A stretch of DNA of 64,000 nucleotides, from NCBI RefSeq assembly GCF_025195125.1, contig NZ_JAMGSL010000005.1:124001-188000 (forward strand), written 5' to 3'. Below are positions 45,036 to 53,274 of the stretch, in pieces. How positions within the stretch are numbered: the first letter of the stretch is position 1; every line of letters begins with the position of its first letter. The translations under genes and the position numbers were made by a program. The DNA comes from Streptomyces sp. Je 1-79 (GTDB taxonomy: Bacteria; Actinomycetota; Actinomycetes; Streptomycetales; Streptomycetaceae). A model generated the notes under the pieces. The model worked only from the letters and a program-made list of their open reading frames with translations, had not been told where the DNA came from and did not search any database.

Positions 45036-46007
45036 ATGCGCCTGCCTCGGGTCACCGTCCTCGGAGAATGCGTCGCCGACGCCTTCACCGCTCCCGCGCC
45101 CACCTCGGGTGAGTTCGCTCCCGAGCTCGCTCTGCGGGTCATGCCGGGCGGTGGCCCGGCGAACACGGCCGTGGCACTCGCCCGGTTGGGCACGTCCGTC
45201 CGCTTCCTGGCTCGGCTGTCGGACGACGTCTTCGGTCGGCTCTTCCGTGCTCACCTCGAGGCATCCGGCGTCGATCTGTCCCGGGCGATACGCGCTCACG
45301 AGCCCAGCACCCTGGCCGTCGCCGAGCTCGACGCCCGGGGTCAGGCGGTCTACTCCTTCCACGCGCAGGGCACAGCGGACTGGCAGTGGACGGCGGACGA
45401 ACTGTCCGCAGCGGATCTCGCGTCCACCACTTGTCTGCACGCGGGTTCTCTGGCCCTCGTACGCGAACCGGGCGGCCCCGTGGTGGAGGAGTTCCTCGCC
45501 CGCGCCTCTGATGCGGCCACGATCTCCATCGACCCGAACGTGCGGCCCCTGCTCGTGGCGCCCGAGGTCTACCGCGCACGCCTGCAGCGCTGGTGCGCGC
45601 TCGCGGACATCCTGCGGCTGAGCGAGGACGACCTGGAGCTGCTGCTGCCCGGGTACTCGGTCGAGCGCGCCTGCGACGTCTGGCACACGGCGGGTGCCCG
45701 GCTCGTGGTGGTCACTCGCGGCGAGCGCGGCGCGACAGCCTCACTGGACGGCGACCGGGCCGCCGTGCCGGCTCCGCCGACCGAGGTGGTGGACACCGTG
45801 GGGGCGGGGGACTCGTTCACCGCGGGTCTTCTGCACCATCTCGACGCCAGGGGCCTGCTGGGCGGGCGGTTGACGGATCTGCGGATGGACGACGTCGCGG
45901 AGGCGTGTGCGTTCGCGGCCCGGGTCGCGGCGCTCACCTGCTCCGCCAGCGGCCCGAACCCGCCCTGGGAGAGCCAGTTGCGGCCGCCGGCGACCGCGGT
46001 CGGGTGA
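45036..46007 (+). CDS. PfkB-family sugar kinase, probable fructokinase
   Basis: 323-residue ribokinase-fold kinase. The N-terminal signature is VMPGGGPANTAVALARLG (about 36-53). The C-terminal signature DTVGAGDSFTAG holds the catalytic Asp259. The ATG at 45036 has GGAGAG upstream; a longer reading adds 39 unlikely residues. It is divergent from the sugar transporter and shares its operators. Together with the transporter and the extracellular GH32 enzyme, phosphorylation of imported fructose is the most likely role. Confidence 0.9.
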   Translation: MRLPRVTVLGECVADAFTAPAPTSGEFAPELALRVMPGGGPANTAVALARLGTSVRFLARLSDDVFGRLFRAHLEASGVDLSRAIRAHEPSTLAVAELDARGQAVYSFHAQGTADWQWTADELSAADLASTTCLHAGSLALVREPGGPVVEEFLARASDAATISIDPNVRPLLVAPEVYRARLQRWCALADILRLSEDDLELLLPGYSVERACDVWHTAGARLVVVTRGERGATASLDGDRAAVPAPPTEVVDTVGAGDSFTAGLLHHLDARGLLGGRLTDLRMDDVAEACAFAARVAALTCSASGPNPPWESQLRPPATAVG

Positions 46008-46090
46008 CCGGCCCGCACCCCGGTCCGGCCCGGACGAGTCTGCCGGAACCATTGACGCACCGCCGCGCGCAAGCTCATCATCACTCCCCA

Positions 46091-46130
46091 GCAGGTGTCA
46101 TCGCTGACATGTGTCAGCGATGACACCTGC
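46091..46130. promoter_or_regulatory. 40-bp perfect palindrome with two LacI-type operators before the GH32 gene
   Basis: Arms 46091-46109 and 46112-46130 are exact reverse complements around a 2-base centre. Inside lie two copies of the 14-bp motif, TGTCATCGCTGACA (46096-46109) and its inverse TGTCAGCGATGACA (46112-46125), centres 16 bp apart as at the kinase-transporter gap. The GH32 ATG is 105 bp downstream. It could also act as the hairpin ending the kinase transcript. Confidence 0.78.
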
Positions 46131-46234
46131 TGTTCCGGGCCGCCCCCACCGGCCGGCACTGCAATCCCCTTCCGGCGGTCGTGCCCACCGCAGCGGACGC
46201 GGCCGGGACGCCGCCCCACAGTGCAGGAGAGACC

Positions 46235-48793
46235 ATGAGCCCAGGCCCCGTACTCCGCCGTGCCCCGCTGCGGCTTGTCGCCGCGGCGGCCGCAACATGC
46301 GCGCTCGCCGTCACCGCCGTCGCCCCCCGGGCCGCGGCATCCGACAGCCCGCCGTACACCGAGCCCCACCGGCCCCAGTTCCACTTCACACCGAAGAAGA
46401 ACTGGATGAACGACCCCAACGGGCTGGTCTACTTCAAGGGCGAGTACCACCTCTTCTACCAGTACAACCCCAGCGGCAGCACCTGGGGCAACATGTCCTG
46501 GGGCCACGCCGTCAGCAGGGACCTTGTGCACTGGGAGGAACTCCCGCTCGCCATCCCGCACGACGACGAGGAGATGGTCTTCTCCGGCAGCGCGGTCGTC
46601 GACCATCACAACACCTCGGGCTTCGGCACCGAGAACACCCCTGCGATGGTCGCCGTCTACACGAGCGCGTACAAAGCCGACGGCAAGCAGGCCCAGTCGT
46701 TGGCCTACAGCACCGACCGGGGTCGGACCTGGACCAAGTACGCCGGCAACCCCGTGCTGGACATCGGCTCGAAGGAATTCCGCGACCCCAAGGTGCAGTG
46801 GTACGCCCCCACCAAGAGCTGGCTCATGACCGTGTCCCTGTCCACCGAGCACAAGGTCAGGTTCTACTCCTCCAAGGACCTCAAGCAGTGGGAGCTGCTC
46901 AGCGATTTCGGCCCGGCCGGTGCCGTGGGCGGCGTATGGGAGTGCCCCGACCTGTTCCCGCTGCCGGTCGACGGAGATCCGAGCCGCACGAAGTGGGTGC
47001 TGGTCGTCAACATCAACCCCGGCGGCATCGCGGGAGGTTCGGCCGCGCAGTACTTCGTCGGCGACTTCGACGGCAGGAGGTTCACCCCCGACGACGACGG
47101 CTCCTACACCCCGCCCGCCGGGCTGGTCATGCAGGACTTCGAACAGCCCGGCTTCGGCGCCTGGGCGACGACCGGCACGGCGTTCGGGAACGAACCGGCC
47201 ACCGGCCCGCTCGAGGGACAGCTGCCCGTCTCCGGCGTCGAGGGCACGGGCTACGCCAACAGTTTCCACGGTCACGACGGCGCGACCGGCACCCTGACCT
47301 CACCCGCCTTCACCGTCGACAGCCCCTATCTGAACTTCAAGGTCGGCGGTGGACGACACCCGCACGTGACCGGCGCCGTCATGGGTGAGCAGCCGGTGCC
47401 CACCGGGACGGTCCTGGCCGACTTCGAAGCGGCGGGCTACGGCTCCTGGACCGCGACGGGCACCGCGTTCGGCGACGGCCCGGCGACGGGCACGCTGCCC
47501 GGCCAGCAGGAAGTGTCCGGGCACCTCGGCGACGGCCTGGTGAACACCTTCCTGAACGGCGACTCCACCGTCGGGACGCTCACCTCACCGGACTTCACCA
47601 TCGACAAGGACCACATCAACCTCCTCGTCGGAGGCGGCAACCACCCCTCCGGCGCCGAGGCTCCCACCGCGGTGCGCCTCGTCGTGGACGGCAAGGTCGT
47701 CCGCAGTGCCGCCGGCAAGAACTCCGAGGCACTGAACTGGGCCACCTGGAACGTCGCCGATCTATCCGGCAGGACCGCCCGTATCGAGATCGTGGACCAG
47801 AACACCGGTGGCTGGGGCCATATCAACGTCGACCACATCATGCTGTCGGACACCCCGGCAACGCCACGTTCGAACGAGACGTCTGTGAACCTGCTCGTGG
47901 ACGGCACGGTCGTGCGGACCGCCACAGGCGAGGACAGCGAAACCCTGGACTGGGCCTCGTTCGACCTGCGCCCGTACGCCGGGAAGCAGGCCCGGGTCCA
48001 GCTCGTCGACATGAACACCGCGGGCTGGGGCCACATCTCAGCCGATCAGTTCACCGCCGCCGATACGCCCGCGCTGTCGAGGATCCAGCGCGCCGACTGG
48101 GTCGACCACGGCAAGGACTACTACGCGGCCGTGTCATGGGAGGACGCCCCGGACGGGAGGCGCCGCATGATCGGCTGGATGAACAACTGGCAGTACGGCA
48201 ACAGCGTTCCCACCTCCCCCTGGCGTAGTGCGCAGAGCATGCCGAGGGAGATGGGGCTGCGCACCGTGGACGGCCGGATCCGGCTGACCCAGCAGCCGGT
48301 GACCTCCCTGGAGTCGCTGCGGACCGCGCCGCCCGTCAGCGTGCGCGACGTCACGGTCACCGACGGCTCCACGCCTCTGGCCGGGGGACGTGCCGACGGC
48401 AAGGCGCTCGACATCCGGGCCACCTTCTCCCTCGGCGACGCCGAGCGGTTCGGACTCAAGGTCCGCACGGGCGAAGGGCAGGAGACCGTCATCGGTTACG
48501 ACACCGAGACCCAGGAACTGTACGTCGACCGCGCGAGGTCGGGCGCGGTGGACTTCAGCGACGACTTCCCCGGTGTCCAACGCGCGCCGCTGACGGCCAA
48601 GGGCGGCAAGGTCAGGCTTCGGATCCTGGTCGACTGGTCCTCCGTGGAGGTGTTCGGCGGCGACGGCCAGGCCGTGATCACCGACCAGATCTTCCCCGAC
48701 CCGGACAGCGAGGGGGTACAGGTCTTCGCAGAAGGCGGTTCCGTCGGCCTGGACCGCATCCAGGTCTGGCAGCTGCGCTCGTACCGCGACTGA
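46235..48793 (+). CDS. Secreted GH32 fructanase (levanase/inulinase-like) with insert in the propeller
   Basis: 852-residue exported glycoside hydrolase of family 32, releasing fructose from levan, inulin or sucrose. After a signal peptide (LRLVAAAAATCALAVTAVAP), the five-blade propeller begins: WMNDPNG with nucleophile Asp60, RDP with Asp184, ECP with acid/base Glu236. At about 299-615 the catalytic domain is interrupted by ~315 residues of repeats: two 'DFE-GTAFG-GQ-VSG-NTF-GTLTSP' units and two 'LVVDGKVVR…GWGHI' units. The fifth blade (YYAAVSWEDAP, IGWMNNWQYG) resumes near 625, followed by the beta-sandwich domain with DWSSVEVFGGDG. AGGAGA precedes the ATG. Confidence 0.93.
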   Translation: MSPGPVLRRAPLRLVAAAAATCALAVTAVAPRAAASDSPPYTEPHRPQFHFTPKKNWMNDPNGLVYFKGEYHLFYQYNPSGSTWGNMSWGHAVSRDLVHWEELPLAIPHDDEEMVFSGSAVVDHHNTSGFGTENTPAMVAVYTSAYKADGKQAQSLAYSTDRGRTWTKYAGNPVLDIGSKEFRDPKVQWYAPTKSWLMTVSLSTEHKVRFYSSKDLKQWELLSDFGPAGAVGGVWECPDLFPLPVDGDPSRTKWVLVVNINPGGIAGGSAAQYFVGDFDGRRFTPDDDGSYTPPAGLVMQDFEQPGFGAWATTGTAFGNEPATGPLEGQLPVSGVEGTGYANSFHGHDGATGTLTSPAFTVDSPYLNFKVGGGRHPHVTGAVMGEQPVPTGTVLADFEAAGYGSWTATGTAFGDGPATGTLPGQQEVSGHLGDGLVNTFLNGDSTVGTLTSPDFTIDKDHINLLVGGGNHPSGAEAPTAVRLVVDGKVVRSAAGKNSEALNWATWNVADLSGRTARIEIVDQNTGGWGHINVDHIMLSDTPATPRSNETSVNLLVDGTVVRTATGEDSETLDWASFDLRPYAGKQARVQLVDMNTAGWGHISADQFTAADTPALSRIQRADWVDHGKDYYAAVSWEDAPDGRRRMIGWMNNWQYGNSVPTSPWRSAQSMPREMGLRTVDGRIRLTQQPVTSLESLRTAPPVSVRDVTVTDGSTPLAGGRADGKALDIRATFSLGDAERFGLKVRTGEGQETVIGYDTETQELYVDRARSGAVDFSDDFPGVQRAPLTAKGGKVRLRILVDWSSVEVFGGDGQAVITDQIFPDPDSEGVQVFAEGGSVGLDRIQVWQLRSYRD

Positions 48794-48823
48794 TCGCGCT
48801 CATGCGCGCTCATTGACAGCGCA

Positions 48824-48854
48824 GGGCGGGGATGCCGGAACCGGCCCCCCGCCC
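48824..48854 (+). terminator. Terminator hairpin after the GH32 gene
   Basis: GGGCGGGG (48824-48831) pairs with CCCCGCCC (48847-48854), and GCCGG/CCGGC extend the stem inside. It begins 31 bp after the GH32 stop. Confidence 0.75.
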
Positions 48855-48904
48855 GTACCGCTCACGCCACGCCGGCCACGCCGGAGACAGACAGGAAGAA
48901 CGAC

Positions 48905-49222
48905 ATGCGCAAAACTCTGCTGGCCGAGTTCGGTGTCCGGCCCGGCTCCGAGGAACACGTCGCCGAGCTGGTGAGGGACTACTGTCGGCACGTCCGCGAA
49001 GAACCCGGGAACCTGGCGTTCGAGGTGTACACGAAACAGTCCGACCCCCTGGCGTACTGGATCTTCGAGGTGTACGCGGACGAGGCGGCGTTCCAGGCTC
49101 ACCTGGCAGCGCCTTACGGCTCGTTGTTCAACGCCGAGCTGCGGCAGTCGATCACTGAGAAGGAGTCCGTCCTCACGTTCCTCAGCCCGCTCGACGCCAC
49201 GCAGTGGGGTGGTGACTCGTAG
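48905..49222 (+). CDS. Antibiotic biosynthesis monooxygenase (ABM) domain protein
   Basis: 105-residue ferredoxin-like alpha-beta barrel protein of the ABM/YgiN type: a start MRKTLLAEFGVRPGSEE, then EEPGNLAFEVYTKQSDPLAYWIFEVY split over residues 32-57, and EAAFQAHLAAPYG. Members oxidise quinols or polyketides without cofactor, or are uncharacterised. AGGAAG precedes the ATG. It lies after the GH32 terminator and is the last intact gene before the orphan yjbQ fragment. A link to fructan use is not evident. Confidence 0.8.
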   Translation: MRKTLLAEFGVRPGSEEHVAELVRDYCRHVREEPGNLAFEVYTKQSDPLAYWIFEVYADEAAFQAHLAAPYGSLFNAELRQSITEKESVLTFLSPLDATQWGGDS

Positions 49223-49367
49223 GCTGTCCCGGACGGCGGGCGGCCGGCCGACGCACTCGCATCCGACGGACTTGACCGATCGTGAGGGTTGCAGCCGCGC
49301 CACGACAGCTGTCTCGCCCCCGGTGCGTCCACGCCTCAGCGGCGGGCCGTCCGCCGAAGACGGCTCG

Positions 49368-49411
49368 GGGTTGTCCTTGCGGAGGTTGGTGGACACGAAC
49401 AAGGACAACCC
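49368..49411. repeat. Inverted repeat at the orphan yjbQ boundary
   Basis: GGGTTGTCCTTG (49368-49379) and CAAGGACAACCC (49400-49411) are exact reverse complements, 20 bp apart. The right arm lies in the 35-bp repeat; the left arm is absent at the yjbQ copy, so it is peculiar to this junction. Confidence 0.6.
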
Positions 49412-49445
49412 GGAGCGTCAGGTGCGGTTGACGTTCATGGGCTGA
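49389..49445 (+). pseudogene. Orphan 3' fragment of yjbQ
   Basis: Codes VDTNKDNPERQVRLTFMG and a stop, the C-terminal end of YjbQ, in a frame with no YjbQ-like sequence before it. It matches 39722-39778 at 50 of 57 bases, the first 35 identical. A frame open from 49209 covers it but the upstream part is unrelated to YjbQ. It is either the displaced original end of yjbQ after an insertion, or the relic of a second copy. Confidence 0.75.
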
Positions 49446-49535
49446 TCGAGCCGATCACGATGTGCAAGCGGCGCTGGCCGACGGCCCCGCGGCCCCATCC
49501 TCGTCATGACCGGCGGTCTCGCGACGGCCGGTGGG

Positions 49536-51443
49536 TCACGGCCAGCGCAGGATCACGTATCCGCGGTGGGGTACGTCGGCCTCGACGTGCAGGTGCGGCC
49601 CGGCTCGCCGCACCGGGACCGACACCGGCTCCCGCAGGGGTTCCAGCAGCAGGGCCGTCGGATCGCCGTCGGTCACCACCACAGGGCGTGCCGGGTCGGC
49701 GGAACCGTTGGCGATCGCCAGTCGCCGTACGCCGTCGGCCTCACCGTAGTGCGGGACGAGGTGCGGTCCGCCGGTGACCAGGGGGAGTTCGGCGCCGAGG
49801 AAGCGGACCATGCGCTGTGCCAGGCGCTGTCCGTCGTCGCATCGGCCCAGCGTCTCGGGCGCGCACGCGGCCATGGTCACGACTCGCCCGCCGAGGCTGT
49901 TGGTGTAGGCGACCCGGCCGTCGCCCCAGTGGTCACGCCGTGGTGTGAGGATGCGCGTCCACACCTGCGCCTCGGGCACGGCAGTGAGCCTGGCCAGGGC
50001 GGGCTGGACGTTCACGCTCAACAGCGCGTCGCTGTCGAGGATGTGTTCCATGCTGTACGGCTCCGGCTGCGGCGTGTCCCGTTCGACGATCCCGCCCACC
50101 TCGACGCCGAGGAACTCCCCGCAGCCACGTTCTTCGAGGATCCGCGCGGCCACCCCGTCCAGGAGCAGGCCACCGGAGAGCAGTCGCGGCAGTTCGTCGT
50201 CGGGGACGCCCCAGGCGGTGCTGCCGAAGAGCGCTGTGACGGGAGCCCTGCCTGCCTGGATCGGGATGCCGTAGGAGAGCAGGAAGCGCGCGGTGCGCAC
50301 CGGGTCGGCCTCCAGGCCGCGGAGCGTGCCGTCGCCCGGGATCGACGCCGCCGTGTCGGGCCACCAGGGGACGCCCACGCCGATGGTCGTCAGGTCCTCG
50401 GTGACGGTCGCGTCGAGCGCGGCGCGTGAGGCGTCGAGCATGCGACCGATGCGGGGATAGCGCGCGGGGCCGCCGGTGACGAACGGGAACAGGTCCAGAA
50501 GGAGCGCGTCAGCGCCGGAGAGCTGCGCGGTGACCATCTCCGACCACGTCTGGGTGTCGGACTTGCTCCATTCCGTGTGCGTCCAGTTCTCGATCTCCGG
50601 CGCGACCTCGACCGTGTCGGGCCGTAGCGGCCTCTGGAGTTCGAGCATGGCGACGGAGTACGACAGGAAGGCACCGGGCTGGTCGCTGTACGGGGCGAAG
50701 TGCGGGCGGTGCACGTCGCAGCGGGTGAACAGGGCCTTCCAGTCGCGCCCTTCCAGGGACGCGGATCCCAGGCCGGAACTCATGAGGCCCAACTGCGCGC
50801 GGCCCGCGACGGCGTCCCGCACGGCGTCCAGGGCCTCCAGCTGCGTCGTGCGCCACGTGCGGCGCAGGATCTCTCGCCACGGGTGCACGCCCGGGCCGGT
50901 GATGGCCTCGACGAGCTGTTCCCTGGAGGGGCGCTCGCCGGCCAGCTCGGCGAACCGGTCGAGCATGCCGGGCTCGAAACCCCCGCCCCAGGTGAGCGGC
51001 GCGTGGTTGTGGAAGCGGAAGTCGTCCTCGATCCACAGCACACGGAAGCCGAGGCCGGCGAAACGCCCGTAGTGCGACGCGAGCCAGTCGCGCCAGACCG
51101 GGCACGCGAACGAGGCCGCGGCGGTGGCGACCTCCCCCTGGGGCGAGACCAGAGGCGCGAATCCCACGTCCTGTACGCGCCCCCGGTCGGCGTGTCCCGC
51201 CGTCACCCAGGGATTGAGACTGAGCGAGACGCCGTGCTCCGTGAGCACCTTGTGGGCGTGTGCGACGTGCTCGAACCAGAAGTCCTCGTCGGCTCCGACC
51301 AGATGGCCGGTGTGCAGCTCCTCGGACCCGTAGATCAGCACCACTTCCTCGATCCCGTGCGCGACGCAGAACTCACCCAGTTCGCGAGGGTCCCGCCCGG
51401 GAAGGAGCTGGTAGCGCAAGTGGTACCGCGACGTGCTGGTCAT
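49536..51443 (-). CDS. Large unrecognised protein in a sugar-uptake cluster, possible glycoside hydrolase
   Basis: 635 residues, no signal peptide, no transmembrane helix. I do not recognise the family. The layout suggests an N-terminal TIM barrel (LRYQLLPGRDPRELGEF, VVLIYGSEEL, VSLSLNPWV, FRVLWIEDDFRFHNH) and a beta-rich C-terminal part. Candidate acidic residues are in LWIEDDF (about 136-142) and VAPEIENWTH (near 285). The tail (HLHVEADVPHRGYVILRWP) resembles the closing sandwich of many glycosidases. It is convergent with nothing real; its neighbours are a ROK repressor, sugar permeases, a binding protein and a sugar dehydrogenase, so intracellular hydrolysis of an imported oligosaccharide is a reasonable inference. 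Confidence 0.75.
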   Translation of the reverse strand: MTSTSRYHLRYQLLPGRDPRELGEFCVAHGIEEVVLIYGSEELHTGHLVGADEDFWFEHVAHAHKVLTEHGVSLSLNPWVTAGHADRGRVQDVGFAPLVSPQGEVATAAASFACPVWRDWLASHYGRFAGLGFRVLWIEDDFRFHNHAPLTWGGGFEPGMLDRFAELAGERPSREQLVEAITGPGVHPWREILRRTWRTTQLEALDAVRDAVAGRAQLGLMSSGLGSASLEGRDWKALFTRCDVHRPHFAPYSDQPGAFLSYSVAMLELQRPLRPDTVEVAPEIENWTHTEWSKSDTQTWSEMVTAQLSGADALLLDLFPFVTGGPARYPRIGRMLDASRAALDATVTEDLTTIGVGVPWWPDTAASIPGDGTLRGLEADPVRTARFLLSYGIPIQAGRAPVTALFGSTAWGVPDDELPRLLSGGLLLDGVAARILEERGCGEFLGVEVGGIVERDTPQPEPYSMEHILDSDALLSVNVQPALARLTAVPEAQVWTRILTPRRDHWGDGRVAYTNSLGGRVVTMAACAPETLGRCDDGQRLAQRMVRFLGAELPLVTGGPHLVPHYGEADGVRRLAIANGSADPARPVVVTDGDPTALLLEPLREPVSVPVRRAGPHLHVEADVPHRGYVILRWP

Positions 51444-51563
51444 GCCTGGGATCCCCTGTCCACACGGGTACGTGATGACGCAGGGAGCGCGAACCTCCTC
51501 GCCTCGGGCACGATCACGGGGGTGCCCTTCCCTGTGGCAGCAGAGAGTAGCGACACTTTATTC

Positions 51564-51577
51564 AAACCGCCAGGTTT
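51564..51577. promoter_or_regulatory. Small inverted repeat upstream of the 635-residue gene
   Basis: AAACC-GCCA-GGTTT in an AT-rich stretch (about 51550-51580), 121 bp before the gene start on the minus strand and between it and the ROK gene. It may be a repressor site; the exact promoter is not clear. Confidence 0.35.
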
Positions 51578-51628
51578 ATTGGCCTCGGCCGGTCCGGGCT
51601 TCGGGCTCTTGGCGCCCGGAACAGACCG

Positions 51629-52786
51629 TTATGCGCCTGTGGTGTCCGATCTATTAGCCAAAGCGATATCGGATTCCGCGTACTCGAGAGCCAGTCTCGC
51701 CGCACCGATGGCGACCGAGTCGCTCCCCAGACCGGACGCCACGACCTCCGGCGGATAGAGGCAGGCTCGGTTCAGGTGCTCCTGGATGGGCTCGACCAGC
51801 AGGGCGCCACCGCTCGACAGCGAGCCGCCGATGATGACCATCTCTGGGTCGAAGGGGCCCACCACCGTCAAGAGGCTCTCCGCCAGCCCGACCGCGAGCG
51901 CGGTCACGGCCTCCGCGGCCCGCGGCTCGCCCGCGGCGGCCCTGCCGAAGGCGAATTCCGCGGCCTGCGCCGGCGAGCGAAGCTCTCCCGGCTCGACCGC
52001 CATCGCGAAGTCCATGACGGGACCGAAGACCTGCCACAGGCCGGTGGCGTGTTCCGCGATCTCGCCCGAGGCCGAGTGGGCCCCGCGGTACGGCTTGCCT
52101 CCGATCAGCATGCCCAGCGACATCCGGTTGCCCGCGAAGAGGTAGAGCACGTCCATGCGCTCGACGGCGGCGCCGCGCCACTGCTCGGCCAGTACGGCGA
52201 GCCGGACGTCGTTCTCGACCACCACGGGAGCCGAGATCCTGCCCGACAGCTCGTCCTGGAGCGCGAGGCCCGTCCACCCGGACAGGACGGAGCTCTTCAC
52301 GACGCGCCCGGTACCGTCGACGACCCCGGTGGTGCCCACCCCCACGGCCATGGGGCGCTGGCCCAGCTCCTCCGAGCAGTCGGCGATGAAACGCTCGATC
52401 GCGTCCAGGCGCTCGCCCGCCGTCATGTCGGGGAAGATCGCCGCCTTGCGGGACTGGGTGACCTGCCCGTTCAGGTCGACCCCCACCGCCTGGAGCCGGT
52501 AGGCGCCCACGCTCAGACCGAGGACGCGTCCGGCCGAGGCGCGGAACCGGTAGCGCTTGGCGGGCCGGCCGCGCAGACCGCGCTCCTGGCCGCACTCTTC
52601 GGCCCACCCCTGCTCCAGCAGCTCTTCCATGATCGTCTCGACCGTCGGCCTGGAGACCTGCACCTGCTGGGCCAGCTCGGTCAGGGTTGCGGCCGTCTCG
52701 CGGTGCCGCAGAACGCGCAGGACGGCGGCGGAGTTCAATCGCCGCAACAGAGAGGCGTCACCGCCGTGCTGGTTCATGCCAGGCAT
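51629..52786 (-). CDS. ROK-family transcriptional repressor lacking the zinc cysteines
   Basis: 385-residue regulator: an N-terminal winged helix ([20 protein letters not shown], about 35-54) joined to a ROK sugar-kinase-like domain ([15 protein letters not shown] near 150, [14 protein letters not shown] near 190, GEIAEHATG near 241, [13 protein letters not shown] near 333). The usual zinc motif CxCGxxGCxE after the GEIAEH segment is missing, although most ROK repressors have it. It adjoins the sugar transport genes, read the other way across 480 bp, and the unrecognised 635-residue gene on its own strand, so it probably controls both. Two ATGs, three codons apart, could start it. Confidence 0.9.
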   Translation of the reverse strand: MPGMNQHGGDASLLRRLNSAAVLRVLRHRETAATLTELAQQVQVSRPTVETIMEELLEQGWAEECGQERGLRGRPAKRYRFRASAGRVLGLSVGAYRLQAVGVDLNGQVTQSRKAAIFPDMTAGERLDAIERFIADCSEELGQRPMAVGVGTTGVVDGTGRVVKSSVLSGWTGLALQDELSGRISAPVVVENDVRLAVLAEQWRGAAVERMDVLYLFAGNRMSLGMLIGGKPYRGAHSASGEIAEHATGLWQVFGPVMDFAMAVEPGELRSPAQAAEFAFGRAAAGEPRAAEAVTALAVGLAESLLTVVGPFDPEMVIIGGSLSSGGALLVEPIQEHLNRACLYPPEVVASGLGSDSVAIGAARLALEYAESDIALANRSDTTGA

Positions 52787-53274
52787 CCTACTTACGAAAG
52801 TTCACAGAGAAACAGCAGGTGATTCGGATTTCGTCGCCGCCGGCCTCCGTCGTCCGCATGAGAGACCCGGAGCGCCGTGCCACCCAGGAGAACTGGGGAC
52901 GGTCACGGGCGGAGCGGTCTCCAGCCGAGGGTCGGGCCCGGCGTAATGGTGGCGTCACTTAGCAAAACTCTTTGAATATAGGTATTGACCGGGGCGCGAC
53001 CCGCGCTGTTGACTCCTGCCACATCCGCACGGAGCCCGAAGGCGTCGAGACGACGCCGCGGCTTCGGTGCCGGCCCCGCGTGCACCCGGCGAGGCGACCG
53101 GCGGCATCCCGTTCTCGGATTGGCTGAGGCAGCGACACCTGTGATGAGTACGACGACTGCGTTCAAGCCCCGGCTCCGCCCGGGCACACAACGGATCCCT
53201 CTCCCCGAGCGCCCCACGACGGTCTGGGCGTCTGCCGAAGTTCTCCCCGCTACCACTCGCCGCAGGAGGTGAAC
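52787..53274. promoter_or_regulatory. 480-bp divergent regulatory region of the sugar cluster
   Basis: No convincing gene. It holds two AT-rich patches unlike the surroundings: 52790-52830 (ACTTACGAAAGTTCACAG area, by the ROK start) and 52957-52985 (TTAGCAAAACTCTTTGAATA area, with CAAA-ACTC-TTTG symmetry). These are the likely promoters and repressor sites. AGGAGG just before 53275 serves the first permease gene. Confidence 0.5.

Noticed and set aside
39779..49388. An integrase or transposase for the suspected yjbQ-bounded module
   Set aside because: All genes in the interval were assigned to other families; none resembles a tyrosine or serine recombinase. The insertion idea rests on the repeats alone.
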